Positions 16,129 to 24,595 of a stretch of 64,000 nt of DNA are shown piece after piece. The notes below the pieces were generated by a model. The model did not search any database, was not told where the DNA came from, and saw only the letters and a program-made list of their open reading frames with translations. The stretch is taken from NCBI RefSeq assembly GCF_029906645.1, contig NZ_JARYGZ010000001.1, positions 2,662,084 through 2,726,083 of the forward strand, written 5' to 3'. A program made the translations under genes and the position numbers. Source of the DNA: Sphingomonas oryzagri. GTDB lineage: Bacteria > Pseudomonadota > Alphaproteobacteria > Sphingomonadales > Sphingomonadaceae. How positions within the stretch are numbered: position 1 is the stretch's first letter; every line of letters begins with the position of its first letter.

Positions 16129-17415
16129 ATGACCAGCTTCTACACCTCGCTCTCCGGCCTCAACGCCGCCCAGACCGACCTCAACGTCACCTCGAACAAC
16201 ATCGCCAACGTGGGCACCAACGGCTTCAAGTCGTCGAGCGCGCAATTCTCGGACGTGATCTCCTCCTCGCTGTTCCAGGCGGGTGACTCGGTGATCGGCC
16301 AGGGCACGCGCACCAAGAGCATCACCCAGTCCTTCACCCAGGGTTCCGAGCAGACCACCGGCCAGAGCCTCGACCTGATGATCTCGGGCCAGGGCTTCTT
16401 CGTGACGCAGGCGCAGGGTACCGGCGGGCAGGTCAACTTCACCCGCACCGGCAGCTTCAATCTCGACGCGACGACCGACAACGTGGTCGATTCGAACGGC
16501 AATGCGCTGCAGGTGCTGCCGGTCGACCAGCTCGGCAACATCACCGCGACGGGCGCCGCTGCGATGAAGACGCTGCACGTTCCGCCGACCAACGGCACCG
16601 CGAAGGCGACCACCGAGGTCGACCTCTCGATGACCTTCCCGAGCGACTCCGCCACGCTGAGCGATGCGAGCTTCAACAAGAACGATGCGAGCACCTATAA
16701 CGGCACCAGCTCGACCACGGTCTATGACTCGGCCGGCAACGCCATCCCGGCGACGGTCTATTACGTCCACACCCAGGCGACCACGACCAACGACGACGGC
16801 ACGGTTTCCGGAACGTCGCAGTGGGTGGCGCACACCTATATCGGCGATCAGGAAGTCTTCCCGTCGGGCAGCACCACCCCGCCGACGCTGACCTTCGACG
16901 CCAGCGGCACGCTGACCTCGCCGACCGGCGCGGTCACCTACGGTGCGGTCACGCCGACCGGCGCGTCCGCCCCGATGGCCGTCAGCTTCAACTACGGCAC
17001 CGCCACGCAGGAGGGCAGCTTCGCCCTGCAGACCGTCACGGGCAGCCAGAACGGCAACACGATCGGCCAGCTTTCCGACCTCACCGTCGGCGCCGATGGT
17101 GTCGTCACCGCCACCTATTCGGACGGTTCGTCGCAGAAGCTGGGCGCGGTCGCGCTCGCCAACTTCACCAATCCGGACGGGCTGAAGCAGATGGGCAGCA
17201 CCAACTGGCAGGCGACCGGAACGAGCGGCGCGGCGCAGATCGGCGCGGCCGGCGGCAACAGCACGATCGCGCAGGGCGAGCTGGAGATGTCGAACGTCGA
17301 TCTCTCCGCGCAGCTCGTCAACCTGATCTCGGCGCAGCGCAACTTCCAGGCGAACGCCAAGGCGATCGATACCGACAAGCAGATGGTCGATTCGATCATC
17401 CAGGTCATCAACTGA
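16129..17415 (+). CDS. flgE: Flagellar hook protein FlgE
   Basis: FlgE builds the hook. The 428-residue protein begins MTSFYTSLSGLNAAQTDLNV followed by TSNNIANVGTNGFKSS, the hook/rod N-terminal motif. The centre carries the FlgE D1/D2 region with TTVYDSAGNAIPATVYYVHT, and the C-terminus ends VDLSAQLVNLISAQRNFQAN with AKAIDTDKQMVDSIIQVIN. AGGAGCC before the ATG is a good ribosome site. flgF follows 27 bases later. Confidence 0.97.
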   Translation: MTSFYTSLSGLNAAQTDLNVTSNNIANVGTNGFKSSSAQFSDVISSSLFQAGDSVIGQGTRTKSITQSFTQGSEQTTGQSLDLMISGQGFFVTQAQGTGGQVNFTRTGSFNLDATTDNVVDSNGNALQVLPVDQLGNITATGAAAMKTLHVPPTNGTAKATTEVDLSMTFPSDSATLSDASFNKNDASTYNGTSSTTVYDSAGNAIPATVYYVHTQATTTNDDGTVSGTSQWVAHTYIGDQEVFPSGSTTPPTLTFDASGTLTSPTGAVTYGAVTPTGASAPMAVSFNYGTATQEGSFALQTVTGSQNGNTIGQLSDLTVGADGVVTATYSDGSSQKLGAVALANFTNPDGLKQMGSTNWQATGTSGAAQIGAAGGNSTIAQGELEMSNVDLSAQLVNLISAQRNFQANAKAIDTDKQMVDSIIQVIN

Positions 17416-17442
17416 TAGCGGCGCGCTGAAGGAAGTCGGACG

Positions 17443-18192
17443 ATGGACCAGCTGATCTACACCTCGCTGTCCGCGATGCGGGCGCTGATGCAGAAGCAGG
17501 CGATCACGGCGAACAACCTCGCCAACGTCAACACGACCGGCTTCCGCGGCGACATGACCAATGCGCAGGCGGTGTACCTCCCATCCAACGGAGGCATCTC
17601 CGCCCGCGCACAGGCCGCCGACAGCAAGGACTCCTCCGACATGGACGCCGGCGCCAACGTCGCCACCGGCCGCGATCTCGACATCGCGATGGACGGCGAC
17701 GCGCTGCTCGGCGTCCAGGCCACCGACGGTACCGAGGCCTATACCCGCCGCGGCGACCTCCAGGTGGCGGACAGCGGCCTGCTCACCACCGGCGACGGTC
17801 TGCCGGTGATGGGCGACAGTGGCCCGATCACGCTGCCGCCCGCGGACAGCGTGCGCATCGACAAGACCGGCGTGGTCTGGATCGTGCCGCAGGGCGGCGA
17901 TCCCAACCAGCCGCAGCAGATGGGCCATCTGAAGCTCGTCTCCGCCAAGGGATCGCAGGTCGAGAAGGGTGACGACGGCCTGTTCCACGTCGCCAATGGC
18001 GGCGCGCTGCCCTCCGATCCCAATGCCCGCATCACCTCGGGCACGCTGGAGGGATCGAACGTCTCGGTCACCAGGACGCTGACCGACATGATCGATGCCA
18101 GCCGCGCCTGGGAAACCCAGGTGAAGATGCTGGCCGGCGCCAAGGAGATGGACACCTCCACCGCGCAGCTGATGGACATGAACGGCCAGTAA
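17443..18192 (+). CDS. flgF: Flagellar proximal rod protein FlgF
   Basis: FlgF is a rod protein close to FlgG. The 249-residue protein starts MDQLIYTSLSAMRALMQKQ and has NNLANVNTTGFRGDMTNAQ. The body shows the FlgF/FlgG pattern (ATGRDLDIAMDGDALLGVQA, EAYTRRGDLQVADSGLLTT), and the C-terminus has SNVSVTRTLTDMIDASRAWE. It is the last gene before the second sigma-54 promoter. A short AACCCTT/AAGGGTT inverted repeat follows the stop but is too weak to call a terminator. Confidence 0.95.
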   Translation: MDQLIYTSLSAMRALMQKQAITANNLANVNTTGFRGDMTNAQAVYLPSNGGISARAQAADSKDSSDMDAGANVATGRDLDIAMDGDALLGVQATDGTEAYTRRGDLQVADSGLLTTGDGLPVMGDSGPITLPPADSVRIDKTGVVWIVPQGGDPNQPQQMGHLKLVSAKGSQVEKGDDGLFHVANGGALPSDPNARITSGTLEGSNVSVTRTLTDMIDASRAWETQVKMLAGAKEMDTSTAQLMDMNGQ

Positions 18193-18211
18193 CCCTTCAA
18201 GGGTTCAAAAC

Positions 18212-18227
18212 TGGCACGTTTGTTGCT
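18212..18227 (+). promoter_or_regulatory. Sigma-54 promoter of the flgGHIJKL operon
   Basis: TGGCACGTTTGTTGCT fits the -24/-12 consensus with GG (18213-18214) and GC (18225-18226) ten bases apart. Transcription would start near 18238, about 30 bases before flgG. No CGGCAA-N4-TTGCCG palindrome is visible close by. Confidence 0.92.
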
Positions 18228-18267
18228 TCGATAGACCCGATACCGCTTCACACAGGGATCCGATCCG

Positions 18268-19056
18268 ATGACCACCGCCGCCCTCCATGTCGCCCGCACC
18301 GGCCTCGACGCTCAGCAGGAGCGGATGCAGGTCATCGCGAACAACATCGCGAACGTGAACACCACGGGTTTCAAGCGCGACCGCGCTAACTTCGAGACGC
18401 TGGCCTACCAGTATATCACCGCGCCGGGCGCCACCTCGGCGGGCGACGACAAATATACGCAGGGCACCGCGCTCGGCGGCGGCGTGAAGCTCGCCGGCAC
18501 CTCGCGCTCGGACGTGCAGGGTTCGATCAACCAGACCGGCAACGCGCTCGACGTCGCTATCCAGGGGGCGGGCTTCTTCCAGATCCAGCAGCCGGACGGC
18601 ACCACCGCCTATACCCGCGACGGCAACTTCTCGGTTTCGGCCGAGGGGCAGATCGTGACGCAGGACGGCCGCCCGCTGGTTCCCAACATCCAGATCCCCG
18701 ACGGCGCCACCAACATCACGATCGGCGCCGACGGCACGGTCTCCGCGACCACCGCCGGTTCCACCGCCTCCACCCAGCTTGGCAAGATCCAGCTGGCCAG
18801 CTTCGTCAACCCGACGGGCCTGCAGTCGGTCGGCAACAACATGCTGATCCAGACCGACGCATCCGGTGATCCGCAGCAGGGCGATGCCGGCACCGATGGC
18901 CGCGGCACGATCGAGCAGGGCGCGCTGGAAGCCTCCAACGTTAACGTCGTGGAAGAGCTGGTCGACATGATCGAGACCCAGCGCGCCTACGAGGTCAACT
19001 CGAAGATGATCAAGGCAACGGACGAGATGCTCCAGTTCGCCAACCAGAACATGTGA
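18268..19056 (+). CDS. flgG: Flagellar distal rod protein FlgG
   Basis: FlgG forms the distal rod. The 262-residue length is exactly typical. It begins with ALHVARTGLDAQQERMQVIA and NNIANVNTTGFKRDRANFET, continues with GNALDVAIQGAGFFQIQQPD and GTTAYTRDGNFSVSAEGQIV, and ends SNVNVVEELVDMIETQRAYE with NSKMIKATDEMLQFANQNM. It opens the flgGHIJKL operon behind its own sigma-54 promoter. Confidence 0.97.
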   Translation: MTTAALHVARTGLDAQQERMQVIANNIANVNTTGFKRDRANFETLAYQYITAPGATSAGDDKYTQGTALGGGVKLAGTSRSDVQGSINQTGNALDVAIQGAGFFQIQQPDGTTAYTRDGNFSVSAEGQIVTQDGRPLVPNIQIPDGATNITIGADGTVSATTAGSTASTQLGKIQLASFVNPTGLQSVGNNMLIQTDASGDPQQGDAGTDGRGTIEQGALEASNVNVVEELVDMIETQRAYEVNSKMIKATDEMLQFANQNM

Positions 19057-19076
19057 TCGGACGGAAGATCCACACG

Positions 19077-19763
19077 ATGATCCGCACCTTCGCCCTTTCC
19101 GCCAGCCTGCTCGGTCTCGCCGCGACGCTCGCCGTCGCGACGCCCGCCGATGCGCGCAAGAAGAAGCAGGACAATCAGGTCACCGATTTCACGGCGACCA
19201 TGCCTGCCGCTCCCGTCGCCCCGCCGGCGGACGGCGCGATCTTCCACGCTTCCTATGGCTATGCGGCGCTGACCTCCGGCGCGCGCGCCGCGATGGTCGG
19301 CGATCTCGTCACGATCCAGCTGGTCGAGGCGACGCAGGCGCAGAAGAGCAATTCGGCCGACACTACGCGCACGAGCAATATCGGCCTCACCCCGCCGACC
19401 ACCGGCCCGCTGTCCTTCTTCTCGTCGACCGACGCGTCGATGGGCGGATCGGGCACGTTCAAGGGCAAGGGCGACGCCGCCCAGTCCAACGCGCTGACCG
19501 GCAACATCACGGTCACCATCGCGCAGGTGCTGCCCAACAACGTCTATCTGATCCGCGGCGAGAAGCACCTGACGCTGAACCGCGGCGACGAGGTGATCCA
19601 GATCGCCGGCCTGATCCGCGCGGCGGACATCGACTCGACCAACACCGTGCTCTCCACCCGCGTGGCGAACGCGCAGATCAACTACACCGGCAAGGGCGAG
19701 ATCGCGCGTGCCAGCACACAGGGCTGGCTCGGTCGCTTCTTCTCGCGCGTCAGCCCCTTCTGA
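19077..19763 (+). CDS. flgH: Flagellar L-ring protein FlgH, without a lipoprotein cysteine
   Basis: FlgH forms the outer-membrane L-ring. The 228-residue protein shows the family core: AMVGDLVTIQLVEATQAQKS, GNITVTIAQVLPNNVYLIRG, EKHLTLNRGDEVIQIAGLIR, and the C-terminal ANAQINYTGKGEIARASTQG. The N-terminus is a plain signal peptide (MIRTFALSASLLGLAATLAV, then ATPADA), with no lipobox; there is no cysteine in the whole protein. Most FlgH proteins are lipoproteins, so anchoring must differ. ATG 19077 follows GGAAG; a GTG at 19053 overlapping the flgG stop is the alternative. Confidence 0.94.
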   Translation: MIRTFALSASLLGLAATLAVATPADARKKKQDNQVTDFTATMPAAPVAPPADGAIFHASYGYAALTSGARAAMVGDLVTIQLVEATQAQKSNSADTTRTSNIGLTPPTTGPLSFFSSTDASMGGSGTFKGKGDAAQSNALTGNITVTIAQVLPNNVYLIRGEKHLTLNRGDEVIQIAGLIRAADIDSTNTVLSTRVANAQINYTGKGEIARASTQGWLGRFFSRVSPF

Positions 19764-19774
19764 GGACCTGAGAC

Positions 19775-20869
19775 GTGAAGCGCCTTCTCCTCCTCGCCCT
19801 GGCTGCCTTCGGGCTTGCCGCCGCCCCCGCGCACGCCGACCGGATCAAGGATCTCGGCCAGTGGCAGGGTCTGCGCACCAACCAGCTGACCGGCTACGGC
19901 ATCGTCGTCGGCCTCTCGGGCACGGGCGACGACAGCCTCGAATACACCACCTATGCGATGAAGGGCGTCGCGTCGCGCTTCGGTCTGCAGATCCCGCCGG
20001 GCATCGTTCCGGCGAACAAGAATGCGGCGGCCGTGATGATCACCGCCGATCTGCCCGCCTTCGCCAAGCCCGGCCAGGTGCTCGACATCACGGTCTCGGC
20101 GCTGGGCAAGGCCAAGAGTCTGCGCGGCGGCACGCTGATCATGGCGCCGATGTACGGTGCCGACGGCCAGGTCTATGCGATGGCGCAGGGCAACCTCGCG
20201 GTCGGCGGCCTCGGCGTGTCGGCGGCGGACGGATCGAACGTCGTCGTCAACGTGCCGACGGCGGGCCGCATCCCGAACGGGGCCACGGTCGAAAAATCGG
20301 TCGACGCCGGCTTCGCCACATCGCCGACGATCAACTTCAACCTCGGCGAGGCGGATCTGACCACCGTCCAGCGCGTCGCCGCCGCGATCAATCGGGTGAT
20401 GGGCCCCGGCCACGCCGAGGCGATCGACGCGACCACCGTCGCCATCCAGGCGCCTCCCGGTGCCGAGAGCCGCACCGCGCTGATGGCCCGGCTGGAGGAC
20501 CTCGATGTCGATCCGGCCGACGCCGCCGCGCGCGTGGTCGTTAATGCCCGGACCGGAACGGTCGTTATCAACGGTGCGGTCCGCATCGCGCCGGCCGCCG
20601 TCAGCCACGGAAAGCTCACGGTGAAGGTCGACGAAAAGCCGCAGGTCTCTCAGCCAGCCCCCTTCTCGCAGGGGCAGACCGCGGTCGTGCCGAACAGCGC
20701 GATCGGGGTGGAGGAGAAGAATTCTCCGATGTTCCTCACCGGCGGCTCCAGCCTGTCGGACATCGTGAAGGCTGTGAACGCCATCGGTGCGTCCCCCGCC
20801 GACCTCGTCGCCATCCTCGAAGCGCTGAAGCAAGCCGGCGCCATGAAAGCGGACTTGATCATCCTATGA
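19775..20869 (+). CDS. flgI: Flagellar P-ring protein FlgI
   Basis: FlgI makes the periplasmic P-ring. The 364-residue protein has a signal peptide (MKRLLLLALAAFGLAAAPAHA), then the family start RIKDLGQWQGLRTNQLTGYG with IVVGLSGTGDD, the YAMAQGNLAVGGLGVSA segment, and a C-terminus with GSSLSDIVKAVNAIGASPAD and LVAILEALKQAGAMKADLII. The start is GTG, 12 bases after flgH. Its stop overlaps flgJ. Confidence 0.97.
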   Translation: MKRLLLLALAAFGLAAAPAHADRIKDLGQWQGLRTNQLTGYGIVVGLSGTGDDSLEYTTYAMKGVASRFGLQIPPGIVPANKNAAAVMITADLPAFAKPGQVLDITVSALGKAKSLRGGTLIMAPMYGADGQVYAMAQGNLAVGGLGVSAADGSNVVVNVPTAGRIPNGATVEKSVDAGFATSPTINFNLGEADLTTVQRVAAAINRVMGPGHAEAIDATTVAIQAPPGAESRTALMARLEDLDVDPADAAARVVVNARTGTVVINGAVRIAPAAVSHGKLTVKVDEKPQVSQPAPFSQGQTAVVPNSAIGVEEKNSPMFLTGGSSLSDIVKAVNAIGASPADLVAILEALKQAGAMKADLIIL

Positions 20870-21249
20870 TCCAGGCAATCCCAACCCTCGCCAGCGCCAC
20901 GCAGCCTTCCAAGGCCGACGCGGACAAGGCCAAGCTGAAGACGGCTGCGCAGCAGTTCGAAGCGGTCTTCCTGCGCCAGATGATCGGCACGATGCGCCAG
21001 GCCAGCCTCGGCGACGGCATGTTCGACAGCGAGGCGACCCAGCAGTTTCAGGACATGGCGGACAGCAAGACCGCCGATGCCATGTCGCAGAAGGGCGTGC
21101 TGCACCTCGCCGACCTGCTGGAGAAGCAGCTCGGCGCCACCGTCGCCAAGCAGGCCGGCGCGACGACGACGGCTGCCGCCGCCGCCACCGCCAAGCCCGA
21201 CGTCACCAGCCTCGCCACCGCGAAGGTGGCCACCGGAGCCCCGTCATGA
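20866..21249 (+). CDS. flgJ: Rod-capping protein FlgJ, single-domain (no muramidase)
   Basis: FlgJ caps the rod during assembly. At 127 residues it holds only the N-terminal rod-binding domain: AKLKTAAQQFEAVFLRQMIG, TMRQASLGDGMFDSEATQQF and QDMADSKTADAMSQKGVLHL. The glucosaminidase/muramidase half of enteric FlgJ is absent and is probably replaced by the lytic transglycosylase at 11095-11973. The C-terminal ~30 residues are an Ala/Thr-rich tail. Start and stop overlap flgI and flgK by four bases each. Confidence 0.94.
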   Translation: MIQAIPTLASATQPSKADADKAKLKTAAQQFEAVFLRQMIGTMRQASLGDGMFDSEATQQFQDMADSKTADAMSQKGVLHLADLLEKQLGATVAKQAGATTTAAAAATAKPDVTSLATAKVATGAPS

Positions 21250-22589
21250 GCGACCTTCTCGGCATCGGCGCATCGGGCGTCCGCTCGTACCAGACCGCCT
21301 TGTCCGCGATCGGCCAGAACGTGTCGAACGCGGATACGCCCGGCTATACGCGCCGCACCGTCACGCTGACCGAGAATTACGCCGCCAATGGCGGGTTGAC
21401 CTCCACCGACACGACGCAGTTCAACGGCGTCTCGACGGCGTCGGTGAACCGCGCCTGGAACGACTATCAGGCGCAGGCGTCGCGATCGGCGGCGGGTGAG
21501 GCCGGTAGCGCCGACGCCATCTACACCTGGCTGTCCAACGCCGAGACCTCGCTGAACGATACCGCCAACGGCGTCGGCCAGAGCGCGACGGCCTTCTTCT
21601 CGGCCGGCACGGCGCTGGCCGGCGATCCCAACAGCACCGCCAACCAGCAGAGCTTCCTGTCGACGCTCAGCCAGACAGCGACCGCGTTCAACACCACCGC
21701 CAGCTCGCTCGCCAGCGTGTCGAGCGGGATAGCGACCGATGCGACGACGACCGTCCAGAGCATCAACTCGACGCTCGACCAGATCGACAAGATCAACCTG
21801 CAGCTGAAGTCATCGCAGACCGGCTCGTCGCAGGCCGCCGATCTCGCCGACCAGCGCGACAGCCTGCTCGACAGCCTGTCGAGCAATATCGGCATCAACG
21901 TCTCGCTGGACGACAAGGGCGCCGCGACGGTGACGCTGGCCAATACCAGCCAGCAGCTCACCGCCTCGGTCGGCACCGCCGGCACGCGCTTCGCCGTCAC
22001 CTCGGGCGCCAACGGCGCGCTGGCGTTGCAGGCGATCCAGAACGGCGCCTCGACGTCGGTCACCAACCCCGGCGGCAAGCTCGGCGGACTGGTCCAGAGC
22101 GCGTCCACCGTCGCCGATCGCCGCACCCAGCTCGACAAGATGGCGTCGGACTTCACCGCCGCCGTCAACGCCTGGCAGGCGCAGGGCCAGACGTCGTCCG
22201 GCGCGACCGGCGGCGCGCTGCTCTCCGGCACCACCGCCGCGACGATCAAGATCACCACCAGCGATACCAGTACCATCGCGTCCGCGTCGTCGAGCGCGTC
22301 GAACGGCAATCTGCTCACCCTCTCCAGCCTGCAGGGGTCGACCGGCCTCGAGCAGACATGGAGCAGCATGGTGACGGTGCAGGGCCAGGCGGTCGCGTCC
22401 GCCAAGTCGGCCGACACGGCGGCGACCTCCGTCGCATCGTCGACGATGGACGCGCGCAACGCGACCAGCGGCGTCGACCTCAACACCGAGGCGGCCGAGC
22501 TGATCCGTTACCAGCAGGCCTATAGCGGCGCGGCCAAGGTCATCCAGACCGCGCAGACCACCATGCAATCCATCCTCGACCTGTTCTGA
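21246..22589 (+). CDS. flgK: Flagellar hook-associated protein 1 FlgK
   Basis: FlgK (HAP1) joins hook to filament. The 447-residue protein begins MSDLLGIGASGVRSYQTALS and AIGQNVSNADTPGYTRRTVT, the FlgK motif. The centre has DQRDSLLDSLSSNIGINVSL, and the C-terminus ends NTEAAELIRYQQAYSGAAKV with IQTAQTTMQSILDLF. It is somewhat shorter than enteric FlgK because the D3 region is reduced. It overlaps flgJ by ATGA. Confidence 0.96.
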   Translation: MSDLLGIGASGVRSYQTALSAIGQNVSNADTPGYTRRTVTLTENYAANGGLTSTDTTQFNGVSTASVNRAWNDYQAQASRSAAGEAGSADAIYTWLSNAETSLNDTANGVGQSATAFFSAGTALAGDPNSTANQQSFLSTLSQTATAFNTTASSLASVSSGIATDATTTVQSINSTLDQIDKINLQLKSSQTGSSQAADLADQRDSLLDSLSSNIGINVSLDDKGAATVTLANTSQQLTASVGTAGTRFAVTSGANGALALQAIQNGASTSVTNPGGKLGGLVQSASTVADRRTQLDKMASDFTAAVNAWQAQGQTSSGATGGALLSGTTAATIKITTSDTSTIASASSSASNGNLLTLSSLQGSTGLEQTWSSMVTVQGQAVASAKSADTAATSVASSTMDARNATSGVDLNTEAAELIRYQQAYSGAAKVIQTAQTTMQSILDLF

Positions 22590-22601
22590 GGCTAGGGACC
22601 G

Positions 22602-23462
22602 ATGCTCAACACCAGCTACTCGCTCACGTCGCAGATCCAGAACCAGCAGGCGCTGGAGAACCAGATCTCGGACCTCAACTACGACATCTCGTCGCAGGTG
22701 AAGGTGCACGTCGCCTCGGACGATCCGGCGGCGGCGGCTCAGATCGCGCAGATCGGCCGCCAGCAGTCGGCCAACGCCGTCTATACGAGCAACGTCACCA
22801 ACGCGAAGGCGACCACCTCGCTGGTCGATACGAGCCTGTCGAGCATCCAGACCTCGGTGCAGCGCGCCAAGGAACTGATGCTGAGCGCGTCGAACGGCAC
22901 GATGTCGGCGGACGACCGCACCGCCGCGATCACCGAGCTGCAGGGCATCCAGCAGAGCCTGCAGACGGCATCGCAGGCCACCGACGCATCGGGCAACCCG
23001 CTCTACGCCAAGGGTTCGCCCACCCAGATCCCGATCGGCGACGGCGTCACCATCGCGGCGGGCGAAAGCTATGACGACGTGTTCGGATCGGTTTCGCTCA
23101 GCAACGGCGGCACCCAGAGCCTCGACACCATCCTGAGCAACGCGATCTCGTCCTTGCAGGGCGACAGCAGCGGCACGCTGGACCAGACCGCGGTCAACAG
23201 CGCGATGGACGCGCTCGACGACGCCTCCACCCACATTTCCAGCGCCCAGTCCGATCTCGGCGTGCGCGAGACGCGGCTCAACAATGCGACCGACGACCTC
23301 GCCAACAGCGCGACCAACCTCACCACGTCGCGCTCGGCGCTGGAAGATACGGACGTCACCGAAGCCTATACCCAGATGCAGCAGAAGATGACGATCCTCA
23401 ACGCCGCGCAATCGATGCTGGCGCAGATCAGCAAGACATCGCTGTTCGACAAGCTGAGCTGA
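22602..23462 (+). CDS. flgL: Flagellar hook-associated protein 3 FlgL
   Basis: FlgL (HAP3) is the second hook-filament junction protein. The 286-residue protein has flagellin-like ends: MLNTSYSLTSQIQNQQALEN with VKVHVASDDPAAAAQIAQIG, and a C-terminus with TRLNNATDDLANSATNLTTS and AYTQMQQKMTILNAAQSMLA. The YDDVFGSVSL-type centre is specific for FlgL rather than flagellin. It starts 12 bases after flgK and ends the operon at the palindromic repeat region. Confidence 0.94.
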   Translation: MLNTSYSLTSQIQNQQALENQISDLNYDISSQVKVHVASDDPAAAAQIAQIGRQQSANAVYTSNVTNAKATTSLVDTSLSSIQTSVQRAKELMLSASNGTMSADDRTAAITELQGIQQSLQTASQATDASGNPLYAKGSPTQIPIGDGVTIAAGESYDDVFGSVSLSNGGTQSLDTILSNAISSLQGDSSGTLDQTAVNSAMDALDDASTHISSAQSDLGVRETRLNNATDDLANSATNLTTSRSALEDTDVTEAYTQMQQKMTILNAAQSMLAQISKTSLFDKLS

Positions 23463-23466
23463 TCTT

Positions 23467-23597
23467 CATTCTCCCCCGCCAGGGGGAGGTGGCGTCCGTA
23501 GGGCGTCGGAGGAGCAGCTAGCGATGCTGCCTCTACAGTTCCGCCGTCCTCCCCTCCGTCACGCTACGCGTGCCACCTGCCCCTGGCAGGGGAGGAT
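23467..23597. repeat. GC-rich inverted-pair intergenic repeat, copy 1
   Basis: Two copies of the same ~50-base unit face each other. The left starts CATTCTCCCCCGCCAGGGGG and continues AGGTGGC at 23467-23493. The right, read in reverse from 23596, starts TCCTCCCCTGCCAGGGGCAG and GTGGC. Each unit is itself a short hairpin (CTCCCC...GGGGAG). The element fills most of the 266-base gap 23463-23728 between flgL and motA and could end flgL transcription. Related copies are at 41389-41544 and 43852-43875. Confidence 0.8.
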
Positions 23598-23728
23598 TTC
23601 GACACAATTAGACCATCCGCCATGTGAAAAATCACGGTTACGACGCCGCTAACTTCACCTTTCGTTTGCACCTTGCGGAGTAGGACGAAGGCTACCGCCC
23701 AGGCGTCTCAACAGGGGTTCAGCAGGAA

Positions 23729-24592
23729 ATGTTCGCAGCGATCGGCCTCGTGGTCCTTCTCGTCATGGTGTTCGGCGGTTTCGCCTTCACCGGCGGCGAC
23801 CTGCACCCCGTGCTCGAATCGATCCCGCACGAGATGATCATCATCGGCGGCGCCGCCGTCGGCGCGATCGTCGCGGGCAATTCGATGAAGGAGCTAAAGC
23901 AGTTCGGCGGCGGCCTCGGCAAGATCTTCAAGGGGCCGAAATACAAGAAGCAGGATTTCCTCGACACCATCTTCCTCACCTCGTCGCTGATGAAGATGCT
24001 GCGCACCGACGGCCCGGTGGCGGTCGAACCGCATATCGAGGATCCCAAGTCCTCGACGGTGTTCGTCAACTATCCCAAGCTGCTCAAGGATTCGACGCTG
24101 GTCCACCTGATCTGCGACACGCTGCGCCTGGTCGTGGTGTCGTCGGGCACGCTCGATCCGCACGCGGTCGAGGAGGTGATGGACAACAGCCTCAAGACCC
24201 ACCACCACGATGACATCCGCCCCGCCGACATGCTGCAGTCGCTAGCCGACGCGCTCCCCGCGCTCGGCATCGTCGCGGCCGTGCTCGGCGTGGTGAAGAC
24301 GATGGGCTCGATCGACAAGCCGCCGGCCATCCTCGGCGCGATGATCGGCTCGGCGCTGGTCGGCACCTTCATGGGCGTGCTGCTCGCCTACGGCATCGTC
24401 GCGCCGTTCGGCAACCGCTGCCGCCAGGTGATCGAGAGCGACGCCGCCATCTATCATGTGGTCAAGCAGATCATCATCGCCTCGCTCCACGGCCATCCGC
24501 TGCCGCTGGTGATCGAGGCGGCGCGTTCCTCCATCAGCCACGCGAACCAGCCGGCCTTCGCCGACGTGTTCGACGGCATGAGGGGCCGCTAA
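23729..24592 (+). CDS. motA: Flagellar stator protein MotA
   Basis: MotA is the channel and force-generating subunit of the motor stator. The 287-residue protein has four membrane segments (start MFAAIGLVVLLVMVFGGFAF; EMIIIGGAAVGAIVAGNSMK; ALGIVAAVLGVVKTMGSIDK; MIGSALVGTFMGVLLAYGIV), the longer first periplasmic pattern of the Caulobacter-type MotA, and a charged cytoplasmic loop between segments 2 and 3. AGGAA precedes the ATG. motB follows after 3 bases. Confidence 0.96.
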   Translation: MFAAIGLVVLLVMVFGGFAFTGGDLHPVLESIPHEMIIIGGAAVGAIVAGNSMKELKQFGGGLGKIFKGPKYKKQDFLDTIFLTSSLMKMLRTDGPVAVEPHIEDPKSSTVFVNYPKLLKDSTLVHLICDTLRLVVVSSGTLDPHAVEEVMDNSLKTHHHDDIRPADMLQSLADALPALGIVAAVLGVVKTMGSIDKPPAILGAMIGSALVGTFMGVLLAYGIVAPFGNRCRQVIESDAAIYHVVKQIIIASLHGHPLPLVIEAARSSISHANQPAFADVFDGMRGR

Positions 24593-24595
24593 GCC

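Noticed and set aside
18192-18207. AACCCTT/AAGGGTT after flgF as a terminator
   Set aside because: Stem of six or seven with almost no loop and no T-run; it precedes a promoter but is too weak to call.
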